A DNA stretch of 64,000 nt, taken from NCBI RefSeq assembly GCF_003815715.1, contig NZ_CP033922.1, forward strand, positions 2,386,001 to 2,450,000, written 5' to 3'. This document shows positions 50,229 through 59,158 of the stretch, piece by piece (the stretch's first letter is position 1; the number at the start of each line of letters is the position of its first letter). The notes under the pieces are model-generated. The model made no database searches and was not told the origin of the DNA. It was given only the letters and a program-made list of their open reading frames with translations. The stretch is from Chryseobacterium sp. G0162 (GTDB lineage Bacteria > Bacteroidota > Bacteroidia > Flavobacteriales > Weeksellaceae). The position numbers were made by a program, and so were the translations under genes.

Positions 50229-51473
50229 ATGACAAACGAACAATATCAGGAAGCTATCGAATGGCTTTTCGTACAAATGCCCAACTACCAGGTAGATGGA
50301 CAGCAGGCTTATAAGCCGGGTCTTGACAATATCACCAAGCTTTGTAATTACTTTGGAAATCCTCAGGAAAAAATAAAATGCATCCACGTTGGTGGTACCA
50401 ATGGAAAGGGATCATCAAGCAATATGCTGGCATCCGTACTTCAGGAAGCCGGTTACAAAGTAGGTTTATACAATTCTCCCCATCTTATTGATTTTACAGA
50501 ACGTATTAAGGTGAATGGTAAAAACTGTAGTAAAGAGTTTGTCTTTGATTTTATCCAAAAGCTTAAAAATATTCCGGAAGATATCCGCCCTTCGTTTTTC
50601 GAGTTTACCACCATTATGGCTTTTGAATATTTCTATCAGCAGCAGGTAGATTTTGCCATTATTGAGGTAGGGTTAGGCGGAAGACTGGATTCTACAAATA
50701 TTATAAATCCTATGGTTTCTGCTATTACGAATGTTCAGCTTGACCATCAGAATATATTAGGGGATACTATTGAAGAGATTGCGAGGGAAAAAGCGGGAAT
50801 CGTTAAAAAGAATACTCCAATCATTTCAGGAGATGAAAATGAACCTGTAAAAACAATCATTAGAGAAAAGGCTACGAAAGAAAATGCTCCTTTCATAGAT
50901 GCTACTCTTCTTCATACTGACCTGTCTTCTGATTTGAAAGGAAATTATCAACGAAAGAACATTCGGGTGGTTCTGGCCATTGTTGAAGAATTAAGAAAAC
51001 TAGGGGTAAAGATTACCTCTCAAGATATAGAGAACGGCTTATTGAATGTGCATCAGAATACAGGGTTCATTGGTCGTTGGTTTGAATTCTCAAAAGATCC
51101 GCTCACTATTTGTGATACGGGACACAATCAGGCAGGTTTGGAATATGTTTTTTCACAATTAAATTCTATTGACAGGCACAAGCATGTTATTTTGGGGTTT
51201 GTAAATGATAAAAAAATAGATGAAGTGATGAATTTGCTTCCTGAAAATTCTGAGTTTTATTTTGCCAAACCATCCATCAACAGGGGAAGACATCCCGAAG
51301 ATTATGAAAATTTACTTCAGGAGGCAAAAATTTTTTATAAAATTTTTAATTCTGTGCAGGAAGCATATCTATCTGCAAAAGAACGGTGTACAAATGAAGA
51401 AATGATTTTTATTGGCGGAAGTAACTTTGTTGTTGGAGATTTTTTAGAAAAAAATTTGGAGTGTAAAGAATAA
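50229..51473 (+). CDS. folC: Bifunctional folylpolyglutamate/dihydrofolate synthase
   Basis: 414 residues. P-loop 'HVGGTNGKGSSSNML' (about 54-67), 'GLYNSPHLIDFTERI', 'VGLGGRLDSTNI' and 'TNVQLDHQNILG' are the Mur-ligase/FPGS motifs. Adds glutamate to dihydropteroate and folates. Its last 19 nt contain the -33 element of the tRNA promoter. Confidence 0.95.
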   Translation: MTNEQYQEAIEWLFVQMPNYQVDGQQAYKPGLDNITKLCNYFGNPQEKIKCIHVGGTNGKGSSSNMLASVLQEAGYKVGLYNSPHLIDFTERIKVNGKNCSKEFVFDFIQKLKNIPEDIRPSFFEFTTIMAFEYFYQQQVDFAIIEVGLGGRLDSTNIINPMVSAITNVQLDHQNILGDTIEEIAREKAGIVKKNTPIISGDENEPVKTIIREKATKENAPFIDATLLHTDLSSDLKGNYQRKNIRVVLAIVEELRKLGVKITSQDIENGLLNVHQNTGFIGRWFEFSKDPLTICDTGHNQAGLEYVFSQLNSIDRHKHVILGFVNDKKIDEVMNLLPENSEFYFAKPSINRGRHPEDYENLLQEAKIFYKIFNSVQEAYLSAKERCTNEEMIFIGGSNFVVGDFLEKNLECKE

Positions 51474-51485
51474 GTTGTATATTTG
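51455..51485 (+). promoter_or_regulatory. Full-consensus promoter for the tRNA-Val pair
   Basis: TTTG (51455-51458), 19 nt, TATATTTG (51478-51485): a perfect -33/-7 pair, partly inside the end of folC, 38 nt before the first tRNA. Confidence 0.75.
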
Positions 51486-51522
51486 CACCACTCTAAACGA
51501 GGAAACAATAACAAAGTCTAGA

Positions 51523-51597
51523 GGGTTCTTAGCTCAGTTGGTTCAGAGCATCTGGTTTACACCCAGAGGGTCGGGGGTTCGAATCCCTCAGGACCCA
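51523..51597 (+). tRNA. tRNA-Val (TAC)
   Basis: 75-nt cloverleaf: 7-bp acceptor GGGTTCT / AGGACCC, D-arm 'AGCTCAGTTGGTTCAGAGC', anticodon loop TTTACAC with anticodon TAC, T-arm 'GGGGGTTCGAATCCCTC'. CCA is not encoded (the sequence continues CAG after the discriminator A). Confidence 0.96.
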
Positions 51598-51630
51598 CAG
51601 AAAAGGAAACGAAACCTTTCAAAAAAATTC

Positions 51631-51705
51631 GGGCTCTTAGCTCAGTTGGTTCAGAGCATCTGGTTTACACCCAGAGGGTCGGGGGTTCGAATCCCTCAGG
51701 GCCCA
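51631..51705 (+). tRNA. tRNA-Val (TAC), second copy
   Basis: Same 75-nt structure and anticodon as the first copy; differs only at two paired positions (GGGCTCT / AGGGCCC acceptor). 33 nt separate the copies. No encoded CCA. Followed by a terminator. Confidence 0.96.
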
Positions 51706-51708
51706 CAA

Positions 51709-51738
51709 AAAACTCTCAGAAATCTGAGAGTTTTTTTA
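51709..51738 (+). terminator. tRNA operon terminator
   Basis: Perfect 10-bp stem AACTCTCAGA / TCTGAGAGTT with a 2-nt loop and a run of seven T residues. Confidence 0.93.
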
Positions 51739-51790
51739 TTTTACCTCTATAGAGGTTCACTTAGCAATCTTCAAATTTTTAAGATCATTT

Positions 51791-51855
51791 AAAATGGACG
51801 AGTCAATATTTCATCTGACAGTTATTAACATTTTAAATATTGACTCGTTCATTTT
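51791..51855. repeat. 21-bp near-perfect inverted repeat (long hairpin)
   Basis: Arms 51791-51811 and 51835-51855 pair over 21 bp with a single G-T wobble; the loop is 23 nt. There is no T-tract. It lies in the gene-free space between the tRNA operon and the phosphopantetheinyl transferase gene; may be a small RNA, an insertion remnant or a protein-binding site. Confidence 0.75.
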
Positions 51856-51959
51856 CTTCAGTCTATAAATAATATAAAAAACGTCTTTGTTATTCCAGAC
51901 AAACTTTTGCGGATATAAACATGGAATAACTCTATCTGACATCCCAAGATACATTTATA

Positions 51960-52601
51960 TCAATAGAGGGAGCCAGGATCTTTGTAAAAGTATTTTATAT
52001 TATTCCCAAGACTTACGGAAGCGGCTATATAAATAGTATAATTTTGATCGATATCCACTTCGTACAAATTGTATTCTTTATTGTCTAATTGTACGGATAA
52101 ACTCAAAGTATTTATCGTATCAAAGGGTATAAGCATTCCTCTCCCATCTGCTTTCGCGATCGCTTCTTTACGAGTCCAAAAAGTGTAAAAGTTATTTTGT
52201 TCACCAATCTCTTTTTGCTCTTCCTCAGTAAATATATTCATAAAACCCTCCAGTGCTATGGGTTTGTTTTCTTCAATATCAATTCCTAAGTTTTGTTTTT
52301 CATCCGTACTAATTACACAAACGATATATTCGCCTGAATGAGAAATATTAAATCCAAAATCACTATCCTTAAAATAAGGTTTTCCATATTTAGTTTTTTG
52401 TATTAACTCAAGAGAGTAATCATATCCTAATTGAGAGATTGCTTCTTTTAGTAATAGGTTCCCATATAAGCAGGCATGGGCATCTTGCCACCGGCTATAC
52501 TTTCGTATTTTTTGTTGCATCTCTATGGGTAACAAAAAAACAGCTTCTTCAAAAGCATGATCGGGCAGCTGCTTGCATTGGGTATAATATATTGCTGTCA
52601 T
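51960..52601 (-). CDS. Sfp-type 4'-phosphopantetheinyl transferase
   Basis: 213 residues. 'FNISHSGEYIVC' (P1b), 'LGIDIEENK' (metal Asp/Glu), 'FTEEEQKEI', and 'FYTFWTRKEAIAKADGRGM' with the conserved W/KEA motif define the family. It activates acyl- or peptidyl-carrier proteins. None is encoded in this window, so its partner is elsewhere (fatty acid, aryl polyene/flexirubin or peptide synthesis). ATG overlaps the stop of a short upstream frame. Confidence 0.92.
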   Translation of the reverse strand: MTAIYYTQCKQLPDHAFEEAVFLLPIEMQQKIRKYSRWQDAHACLYGNLLLKEAISQLGYDYSLELIQKTKYGKPYFKDSDFGFNISHSGEYIVCVISTDEKQNLGIDIEENKPIALEGFMNIFTEEEQKEIGEQNNFYTFWTRKEAIAKADGRGMLIPFDTINTLSLSVQLDNKEYNLYEVDIDQNYTIYIAASVSLGNNIKYFYKDPGSLY

Positions 52602-52684
52602 AATTTAAGCTTATCATCAATTTCAATAATTAGATCACCTCCAAATATTACTATTTTTTGAAATGAAATATTGGGAGTGAGCAT
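52598..52684 (-). pseudogene. Short frame coupled to the phosphopantetheinyl transferase, possible gene remnant
   Basis: A 28-codon frame (ATG 52684, TGA overlapping the next start as ATGA) reads MLTPNISFQK..., with a mixed hydrophobic/acidic strand-like end. The same frame stays open upstream into the end of the GT2 gene without a start codon. It may be the 3' end of a deleted gene or a small coupling peptide. Confidence 0.35.
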
Positions 52685-52713
52685 TATAAGTTCATTATAA
52701 CCGGAAAAGGGAT

Positions 52714-53613
52714 CTATCTCATCTTCCTGAAAAGAAGCCCAAGCTTATATATATCCAGATAACGGAGGCTTACATTTCCTTTGGAAAGCTTTCTTTTTAT
52801 ACTTCCCTCTCCCATTTTGAATAAGGGTCCTAAAATGATTTTAAAAGGTGTGTTTTTAAGCTTATTATACAGCTTAATAAGTTTAACTTCAGATAATTTT
52901 GAACTCAGGGTTTCATCTTTAAGCATGTTGGATAAACTTTCCACAGATTCTTCTACTTTACCAAGATAAACGGTATTGCTTTCCAGATCATTATTAAGGA
53001 TTGGATTATCAATATGATCAATTTTGATACCTTCTGCTTTTAAATCCATTGCAAAAAGAAGATCTTCATATCCGTATTTTTGAAATTCAGGATTAAAGCC
53101 AACTTTTCCCAATACATCCTTTTGAATTATAAAATTATTGGTCTGAAAACTTAAATAGGGGTTTTCTTTACGTAGTTCTAGCGGAAGATTTTCTCTCTCA
53201 ACAGCAAACTTCCATCGTAAATAATGATTAGAATCTGTTGCCGCGTCTAAAACCATTCGCCCGCCATAGATAATTTGAGTATTAGAATGTTTCTGTAAAA
53301 ACTGTGTGTAATTTTTTAAGAAGTCCTCTCCCACGATTTTTCCATCGCAGTCCAGAAACAAAAGATATTCTCCCACTGCATATTGCAGAAAAAGATTCCG
53401 AATCCGGGATCGTCCGATATTTTTTTCAAGAAATATAAAATGATGAATGCTATTTTGAAGCTCTCTGTTGATCTGCTTGCATTCTTCTTTCGAAGCATCA
53501 TCTATCAAGATAATTTCAGCATCAATTTTCTGGCTATCAATCTCTTTTTTTAAATCAAAAACCAATTCACGGACATCAAAATTATAGATAGGAATACAGA
53601 TCGAAAGCTTCAT
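52714..53613 (-). CDS. Glycosyltransferase family 2
   Basis: Start at MKLSICIPIYN (53613), the canonical GT2 opening; the longer frame overlaps the GT9 gene. 299 residues. 'EIILIDDASKEE' and 'YLLFLDCDGKIVG' (DxD-like) are the nucleotide-sugar site. 'GFNPEFQKYGYEDLLFAMDLKAEG' is the acceptor-side ED motif. Four nt from the GT9 gene. Probably adds a sugar to a surface glycan. Confidence 0.88.
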   Translation of the reverse strand: MKLSICIPIYNFDVRELVFDLKKEIDSQKIDAEIILIDDASKEECKQINRELQNSIHHFIFLEKNIGRSRIRNLFLQYAVGEYLLFLDCDGKIVGEDFLKNYTQFLQKHSNTQIIYGGRMVLDAATDSNHYLRWKFAVERENLPLELRKENPYLSFQTNNFIIQKDVLGKVGFNPEFQKYGYEDLLFAMDLKAEGIKIDHIDNPILNNDLESNTVYLGKVEESVESLSNMLKDETLSSKLSEVKLIKLYNKLKNTPFKIILGPLFKMGEGSIKRKLSKGNVSLRYLDIYKLGLLFRKMR

Positions 53614-53617
53614 GATG

Positions 53618-54583
53618 TCAGATTTTCTCAACAACTTTTTGAATACTGAACTCTTCGAGACAAGCCCAATCTCCCCTATAACATTCTTTATCTCCAAAAA
53701 CAGAACAAGGTCTGCAGGAAAGATCTTTCACCTGCACCACATCATCTTCACTCTGCCCGAATCCTAAAAATCCCGCATAAGGATGCGTTGCACACCATAT
53801 AGAAACACATCGGGTTCCCATAAGGCTTGCTAAATGCATATTGGCAGAATCCATAGAGATCATTACTTCCAGTTCAGAAATCTTTTGAAGCTCTTCAGTA
53901 AGACTTAATTTTCCGGAAAGACTTTTAGTATTGGGGATCTGACTTTCCCAGGACTCAAGAGTTTCAGTCTCCTTTTTCCCGCCCCCAAAGAAGTATACCG
54001 TATGTTTCTGAGCCAAAATCCTGGCCAGCTCAAATGATTTTTCCAACGGAAGCATTTTTCCTTTATGCTGAGCAAAAGGTGCAAAGCCTATTCCGGATTT
54101 ATGCTCTGAAACGGGTCTGAGTTTTTGGGAAAGCTCTACTTTAAAACCCATATCCCGGAAGACATCCGCATAACGCTCAACTGTTTTTTTCAATTGAATT
54201 TTATCCAGATTCCAGACATCTGTAAGATGTTCTTTTTCTTCTTTTCCTTTATTTATTTTGAAAACCTTTAATCCCTTTCTTCTATAGATTCTATCTAAAA
54301 TTTTGGTTCTGATGACATCATGAAGATTGGCAATATAATCCGGGTTAAATTCTTTAATCAATTCATCCCCCAATCTTCTCAGTCCAAAGAACCCTTTATA
54401 ATCATCTACATTAATTCCTTTGAATATAACATTAGGAATCCCTGTAAACAAAGCTTCGAAGTTTTTTCTGGAAACCATGACAATCTCCACACCGGGATTT
54501 TGCTCCAAAAATTCCTTAAAAACAGGAACCGTCATGGCAACATCTCCAAATGCAGAAAAACGATATGCTAAAATTCTGGTCAC
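53618..54583 (-). CDS. Glycosyltransferase family 9 (heptosyltransferase-like)
   Basis: 321 residues. 'ILAYRFSAFGDVAMTVPVF' is the GT9 N-terminal motif; 'MISMDSANMHLASLMGTRCVSIW' is the conserved acceptor/donor segment. The C-terminal 'RPCSVFGDKECYRGDWACLEE' Cys cluster is common in Bacteroidota members. Adds heptose or another sugar to LPS core. Follows SufE by 2 nt. Confidence 0.88.
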   Translation of the reverse strand: MTRILAYRFSAFGDVAMTVPVFKEFLEQNPGVEIVMVSRKNFEALFTGIPNVIFKGINVDDYKGFFGLRRLGDELIKEFNPDYIANLHDVIRTKILDRIYRRKGLKVFKINKGKEEKEHLTDVWNLDKIQLKKTVERYADVFRDMGFKVELSQKLRPVSEHKSGIGFAPFAQHKGKMLPLEKSFELARILAQKHTVYFFGGGKKETETLESWESQIPNTKSLSGKLSLTEELQKISELEVMISMDSANMHLASLMGTRCVSIWCATHPYAGFLGFGQSEDDVVQVKDLSCRPCSVFGDKECYRGDWACLEEFSIQKVVEKI

Positions 54584-54585
54584 GA

Positions 54586-55005
54586 TTATGATTTCAACTG
54601 ATAAGCGACTGCGTAAAATTTGATCTGTTTAGTCATGGCCATCAAACCATTAGCTCTGGATGGCGAAAGAAACTCCTGTAATCCAATCTCTGAAATAAAC
54701 TCAAAGTCAGAATCTAAAATTTCCTGAGTAGAATGCCCACTATAAATGCTCACCAAAAGAGAAACAATACCTTTTGGTAAAATTCCGTCTGAATCTGCAT
54801 TAAAGAAAAGTTTACCGTCCTTAAATTCAGCATCAATCCAAACTTTACTCTGGCAGCCTTTGATCAGATTTTCTTCTATTTTCTTATCTTCAGGAAGCCC
54901 TTTCAATTCTTTTCCGAGGTCAATGATATATTCATATTTCTGCTCCCAGTCGTCAAGAAACGCAAATTCGTCAATTATTTCCTGCTGTTTTTCTTTAATG
55001 GTCAT
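54586..55005 (-). CDS. sufE: SufE-family sulfur acceptor
   Basis: Start at MTIKEKQQ (55005), supported by a -7 box at 55027-55034 that would otherwise lie inside the protein. 139 residues. 'LIKGCQSKVWIDAEF' contains the active Cys; the fold is 'EEFAFLDDWEQKYEYIIDLG' then strand-rich. SufE accepts persulfide from SufS. Oddly placed within glycosyltransferase genes. Confidence 0.9.
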   Translation of the reverse strand: MTIKEKQQEIIDEFAFLDDWEQKYEYIIDLGKELKGLPEDKKIEENLIKGCQSKVWIDAEFKDGKLFFNADSDGILPKGIVSLLVSIYSGHSTQEILDSDFEFISEIGLQEFLSPSRANGLMAMTKQIKFYAVAYQLKS

Positions 55006-55026
55006 TTTAAAACAAATTTCTTTGTG

Positions 55027-55034
55027 CAAAGATA
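55027..55034 (-). promoter_or_regulatory. -7 box for sufE and downstream GT genes
   Basis: Minus-strand TATCTTTG, perfect TAnnTTTG, 21 nt before the ATG at 55005. Confidence 0.55.
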
Positions 55035-55043
55035 GTAAATTAT

Positions 55044-55059
55044 GCTTTAGGCCTAAAGC
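55044..55059. promoter_or_regulatory. 16-bp perfect palindrome at the sufE -33 region
   Basis: GCTTTAGGCCTAAAGC is a perfect palindrome placed 9-25 nt upstream of the -7 box, i.e. over the -33 region. Its size and place fit a dimeric repressor operator; no factor can be named. Confidence 0.5.
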
Positions 55060-55108
55060 GGTAAACCACAGATTGATTTTGGAAGTATTATATTATGAGA
55101 AGCGTCTA

Positions 55109-56218
55109 TCACTTAAAACCTAATGCATTAGAAGCTTTCTGAAAAACCTGTAATAGCTTTATTTCTTCATTTTCCCAGCAAAGGACTTTAGATGCCTTTT
55201 CCAGTTCCGGCTGATAGTTTATTCTTCCTTTTGCTAAAACCTTTTTGATCGCCGCTGCAATATTTTCGGGATGATGATCTTTAATTAACTCACCAATATC
55301 AAACTGATCTTTAATATTCTGAAGTTCTGGAAGATTGGACAAAATTAAAGGAACTTTGGCCTGGATACAGTCTAAAACTTTATTAGGTAAGGAATACAGG
55401 TAACTGTCTCCCCCATTTTCTTCAATGCTCATTCCACAATCCGCAGTGGCAGTTACTTTTCTTAGATCTTCAGGTTTTAATTTTCCAAGAAATTCAACTT
55501 TATGCTGAAGCTTTTCACTCTTCACAAGCTCTTCATATTCTTTTTTTCTGGGGCCATCTCCTGCAATTCTCAATTGTACATCGTTGATATGATGCATGGA
55601 AAGAATCACTTTATCAATTCCTCTGAAAGGATTAATAGCGCCCTGATACAGAAGAATTTTAGGATTATTTTCTGGAATTTCAACACTAGACTCTAATTTC
55701 CTGGGTGCATTTTGAACCACCACCGGATATATGCCATACTTTTTCTGAAACCATTTTGCATAACTTCCGCTTGCTGTAATCATCAAGGTAAGCTTCGGAA
55801 TGACAGTCTTTTCGACATAACGCCACAGTTTTTGTGACATTTTGCCTTGAACAGCTGGCATCTCTGAAAAAATTTCATGGCTGTCAAAAACCAGTGGAAT
55901 ATTTAATTTTTGGGCAATAAGATAGTTTGGGTATAGTGCATCAATATCATTGGCATGAAGAATTGTATTTTGATCTGCCTTTCTTTTAAGCTCATGGTAC
56001 AGTTTCCAGTTAAATTCAAAGTAAGCTGTTTTCAAACTTTTTGAATCCAAATGAATCCGTGAGAATGGATAAGGACGCTGCATTTCTTCAGCTCCATTCC
56101 AGTCATTTCCGATCAGATCAATTTCATAACCGTTTTCATGTAAAGTCCGGCATACCTTTTCAATACGCTGGTCTGTATACAAATTACTGAAGGCAGATGT
56201 AATTATTTTTTTCTTCAT
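55109..56218 (-). CDS. Glycosyltransferase family 4
   Basis: Start at MKKKIITSAF (56218), overlapping the previous stop by one nt (TAATG). 369 residues. GT-B fold: 'LVFDSHEIFSEMP' in the N-domain; 'ILLYQGAINPFRGIDKVI' and 'LRIAGDGPRKKEYEELV' in the C-domain; 'GMSIEENGGDSYLYSLPNKVLDCIQAKVP' is the EX7E-like donor motif. Likely adds a hexose to a lipid-linked or surface glycan. Confidence 0.88.
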   Translation of the reverse strand: MKKKIITSAFSNLYTDQRIEKVCRTLHENGYEIDLIGNDWNGAEEMQRPYPFSRIHLDSKSLKTAYFEFNWKLYHELKRKADQNTILHANDIDALYPNYLIAQKLNIPLVFDSHEIFSEMPAVQGKMSQKLWRYVEKTVIPKLTLMITASGSYAKWFQKKYGIYPVVVQNAPRKLESSVEIPENNPKILLYQGAINPFRGIDKVILSMHHINDVQLRIAGDGPRKKEYEELVKSEKLQHKVEFLGKLKPEDLRKVTATADCGMSIEENGGDSYLYSLPNKVLDCIQAKVPLILSNLPELQNIKDQFDIGELIKDHHPENIAAAIKKVLAKGRINYQPELEKASKVLCWENEEIKLLQVFQKASNALGFK

Positions 56219-56442
56219 TATGCTTTTTTTCCAAACAGCAAATGATAGATTTGGATAAAGCAAATAAGCCCATTCGGAATAATAACCGGCCATAACGGTC
56301 CACTAAAGAAACCATAAATGACAAAACAGATACAACCGATCATGTTAACAACTCTGATTTTTCTTACATCTTTCAGTATGAAACTCAATACGATAAAAAC
56401 TGAGGCTGAGTATCCGATGTAAGTAGTAATTTCGGGATTCAT
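56218..56442 (-). CDS. Small three-TM protein, YgjV/SemiSWEET-like
   Basis: 74 residues with three hydrophobic helices (about 5-23, 32-50, 52-69) and conserved-looking 'GYSASVFIVLSF', 'VRKIRVVNMIGCICFVIYGF', 'PVIIPNGLICFIQIYHL'. This is the layout of a half-transporter (PQ-loop/SemiSWEET or Imp-YgjV). In databases such proteins are sometimes mislabelled uroporphyrinogen decarboxylase. Overlaps GT4 by one nt. Confidence 0.6.
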   Translation of the reverse strand: MNPEITTYIGYSASVFIVLSFILKDVRKIRVVNMIGCICFVIYGFFSGPLWPVIIPNGLICFIQIYHLLFGKKA

Positions 56443-56594
56443 GAGAGATTTTTAAGGATAACAAACTTAATCATTTTCAAGAAGATAATAAAATTTTTTA
56501 CTGCCATAAAGTCATTAATTGATTTTTGGTAAAATATTTGTAATTTAGATAATGAATAAAAGGTAATGTTGCCTTTGTTCTAATGAGATATATT

Positions 56595-59135
56595 ATGGAT
56601 TATAAGTTTTCACAAGGTTTGAGCCAGGTGTTCAAACAAAGCAAAAGCGAAGCTAAAAGGCTGAAAAGTGAATTTCTTAATACAGAACATCTACTTTTAG
56701 GTATTATAAAAACGGAAAACTCTGCTAAAGAAATCCTTCAAAACCTCAATGCGGATTTAACACAAATCAGAAGAAAAATTGAAACTCTAAATACAGCAAG
56801 TCTTAATCCTATTTCTGAGGAGGTTACCAATATTTCTTTCACCAAAATGGCAGATCATGCTATTAAACGTGCGGAGTTAGAATGCCGTCAATACAAAAGC
56901 AATGAAATTAATACCGTTCATCTGCTTTTAGGTATTCTATATAAATATGAGGACCCTACTTCAAATATTTTGGGAGCTTACGACATCGACTATGAAGGTG
57001 TTTCAAGAGAGTACCAGACTATGCTTAAAAATTCCGGGCAGTCACCACAAATGAGTGCGTATGATGATGATGATGAAAGAGAGGAATTCGAGCAAATGAG
57101 AAAGCCTACAGGCAATTTAGGCTCTGCAAAAAGCAAAACCCCTACATTAGACAACTTTGGTAGAGATTTAACGTCTTTGGCCAGAGATGGAAAATTAGAC
57201 CCGGTAATTGGACGTGAAAAAGAAATTGAGAGAGTCTCTCAGATCTTATCCCGTAGAAAGAAAAACAACCCGCTTCTTATTGGAGAACCTGGGGTTGGTA
57301 AATCTGCCATTGCGGAAGGGCTAGCTTTAAGAATTCAACAGAAAAAGGTGTCAAGAGTTCTTTACGGAAAACGTGTCATCACATTAGATCTGGCTAGTTT
57401 AGTGGCCGGAACGAAATACCGTGGTCAGTTTGAAGAAAGAATGAAGGCTATCATGACTGAACTGGAAAAAAACAGAGATGTCATCTTATTTATTGATGAG
57501 CTACACACGATTGTAGGGGCAGGAAGTTCTACAGGAAGCTTAGATGCATCCAATATGTTCAAACCGGCATTAGCAAGAGGTGAGATTCAATGCATCGGGG
57601 CTACTACTCTGGATGAATACCGTCAGTATATTGAAAAAGACGGAGCTTTAGAAAGAAGATTCCAGAAAGTAATGGTGGAACCTACTTCTATTGAGGAAAC
57701 CATTCAGATTTTGAACCAGATTAAGGATAAGTATGAAGAACACCACAATGTAATTTATACACCTGAAGCAATTAATGCGTGTGTCAACCTGACATCAAGA
57801 TATATTACAGACCGTTTCTTACCAGACAAAGCAATTGATGCGATGGATGAAGCAGGGTCAAGAGTTTACATCAAGAACATGAAAGTTCCTACTGAGATCA
57901 TTGATTTTGAAAAGAAAATTGAAGAGATCAAGGAAATGAAACAAAAAGCTGTAAAAGCTCAGGATTATCTTGAGGCCAGAAAGCTTAAGGATGAGGAGGA
58001 ACGTCTTCAGATGGAACTGAATGCCGCTCAGGAAAAATGGGATAAAGATGTAAAAGAGAAAAAAGAAACCGTAAGTGAAGAAAATGTAGCTGAAGTGGTT
58101 TCTATGATGAGTGGAGTTCCAGTAACGAAAGTTGGCAAAAATGAGCTTGATAAATTAGCTCAGATGGATGAAAAACTGAATGGAAAAGTTATCGGTCAGG
58201 AAGATGCTGTGAAGAAAGTCGTAAAGGCTATTCAAAGAAACAGAGCTGGTCTTAAAGACCCTAACCGCCCTATCGGTACATTTATTTTCCTTGGAACCAC
58301 AGGGGTTGGTAAAACTGAGTTGGCAAAGGTAATGGCCAGAGAGCTTTTTGAATCCGATGAGTCTCTTATCCGAATTGACATGAGTGAATACATGGAGAAA
58401 TTCGCTGTTTCAAGATTGGTTGGAGCGCCTCCGGGATACGTTGGATACGAAGAAGGTGGTCAGTTAACCGAAGCTGTAAGAAGAAAGCCTTATGCTGTGG
58501 TTCTTCTCGATGAGATTGAAAAAGCCCACCCGGACGTATTCAATATCCTGTTACAGATTCTTGATGAAGGTCATGTTACCGATAGTTTAGGTAGAAAAAT
58601 CGACTTTAGAAATACGATCATCATCCTTACTTCTAATATCGGAACAAGAGATCTTAAAGATTTCGGAGACGGTGTAGGATTTGGTACCTCAGCGAAAAAA
58701 ACAACTTCAGATTCAAGAGCAAGAAGTACAATTGAAAATGCCCTTAAAAAGGCATTTGCTCCAGAATTCTTAAACAGAATTGACGACATTGTGATCTTCA
58801 ACTCTCTTGTACAGGATGATATCAAGAAAATCATTGATATTGAACTGAATAAGCTGTATGGCAGACTTGAAAAATTAGGATATAAAGTGGAATTAACTGA
58901 AGAAGCAAAAGACTTTATTTCTGAAAAAGGATGGGATAAAGACTTCGGTGCAAGACCATTGAAGAGAGCCATTCAGAAATACATTGAGGATTTATTGGCT
59001 GAAATGCTGGTCAATAAACAACTGAACGAAGGTGAAACTGTAGTTCTTGACCTTAATGAGGCGAAAGATGGATTAGTAGGAAAAACTTCAAAACCTAAGA
59101 AGTCTTCAGCTGCTGAGAAATCTTCTCAATCTTAA
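56595..59135 (+). CDS. clpC: ATP-dependent Clp protease ATPase subunit ClpC
   Basis: Start at MDYKFSQGL; a four-codon extension exists. 846 residues. Double Clp-N repeat (1-145), AAA1 with Walker A 'GEPGVGKS', Walker B 'LFIDELHTIVGAG', a short M-domain coiled coil with a UVR-like 'VKAQDYLEARKLKDEEERL', and AAA2 with 'GTTGVGKT' and 'VVLLDEIEKAHPDVF'. It unfolds substrates for ClpP. A strong terminator follows. Confidence 0.95.
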   Translation: MDYKFSQGLSQVFKQSKSEAKRLKSEFLNTEHLLLGIIKTENSAKEILQNLNADLTQIRRKIETLNTASLNPISEEVTNISFTKMADHAIKRAELECRQYKSNEINTVHLLLGILYKYEDPTSNILGAYDIDYEGVSREYQTMLKNSGQSPQMSAYDDDDEREEFEQMRKPTGNLGSAKSKTPTLDNFGRDLTSLARDGKLDPVIGREKEIERVSQILSRRKKNNPLLIGEPGVGKSAIAEGLALRIQQKKVSRVLYGKRVITLDLASLVAGTKYRGQFEERMKAIMTELEKNRDVILFIDELHTIVGAGSSTGSLDASNMFKPALARGEIQCIGATTLDEYRQYIEKDGALERRFQKVMVEPTSIEETIQILNQIKDKYEEHHNVIYTPEAINACVNLTSRYITDRFLPDKAIDAMDEAGSRVYIKNMKVPTEIIDFEKKIEEIKEMKQKAVKAQDYLEARKLKDEEERLQMELNAAQEKWDKDVKEKKETVSEENVAEVVSMMSGVPVTKVGKNELDKLAQMDEKLNGKVIGQEDAVKKVVKAIQRNRAGLKDPNRPIGTFIFLGTTGVGKTELAKVMARELFESDESLIRIDMSEYMEKFAVSRLVGAPPGYVGYEEGGQLTEAVRRKPYAVVLLDEIEKAHPDVFNILLQILDEGHVTDSLGRKIDFRNTIIILTSNIGTRDLKDFGDGVGFGTSAKKTTSDSRARSTIENALKKAFAPEFLNRIDDIVIFNSLVQDDIKKIIDIELNKLYGRLEKLGYKVELTEEAKDFISEKGWDKDFGARPLKRAIQKYIEDLLAEMLVNKQLNEGETVVLDLNEAKDGLVGKTSKPKKSSAAEKSSQS

Positions 59136-59158
59136 ATAAATAATTTAATTTCAATAGA

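Noticed and set aside
51475..51792. 106-codon plus-strand frame across the tRNA-Val pair
   Set aside because: It is made of the two tRNA copies plus the terminator; its apparent repeat is the tRNA sequence.
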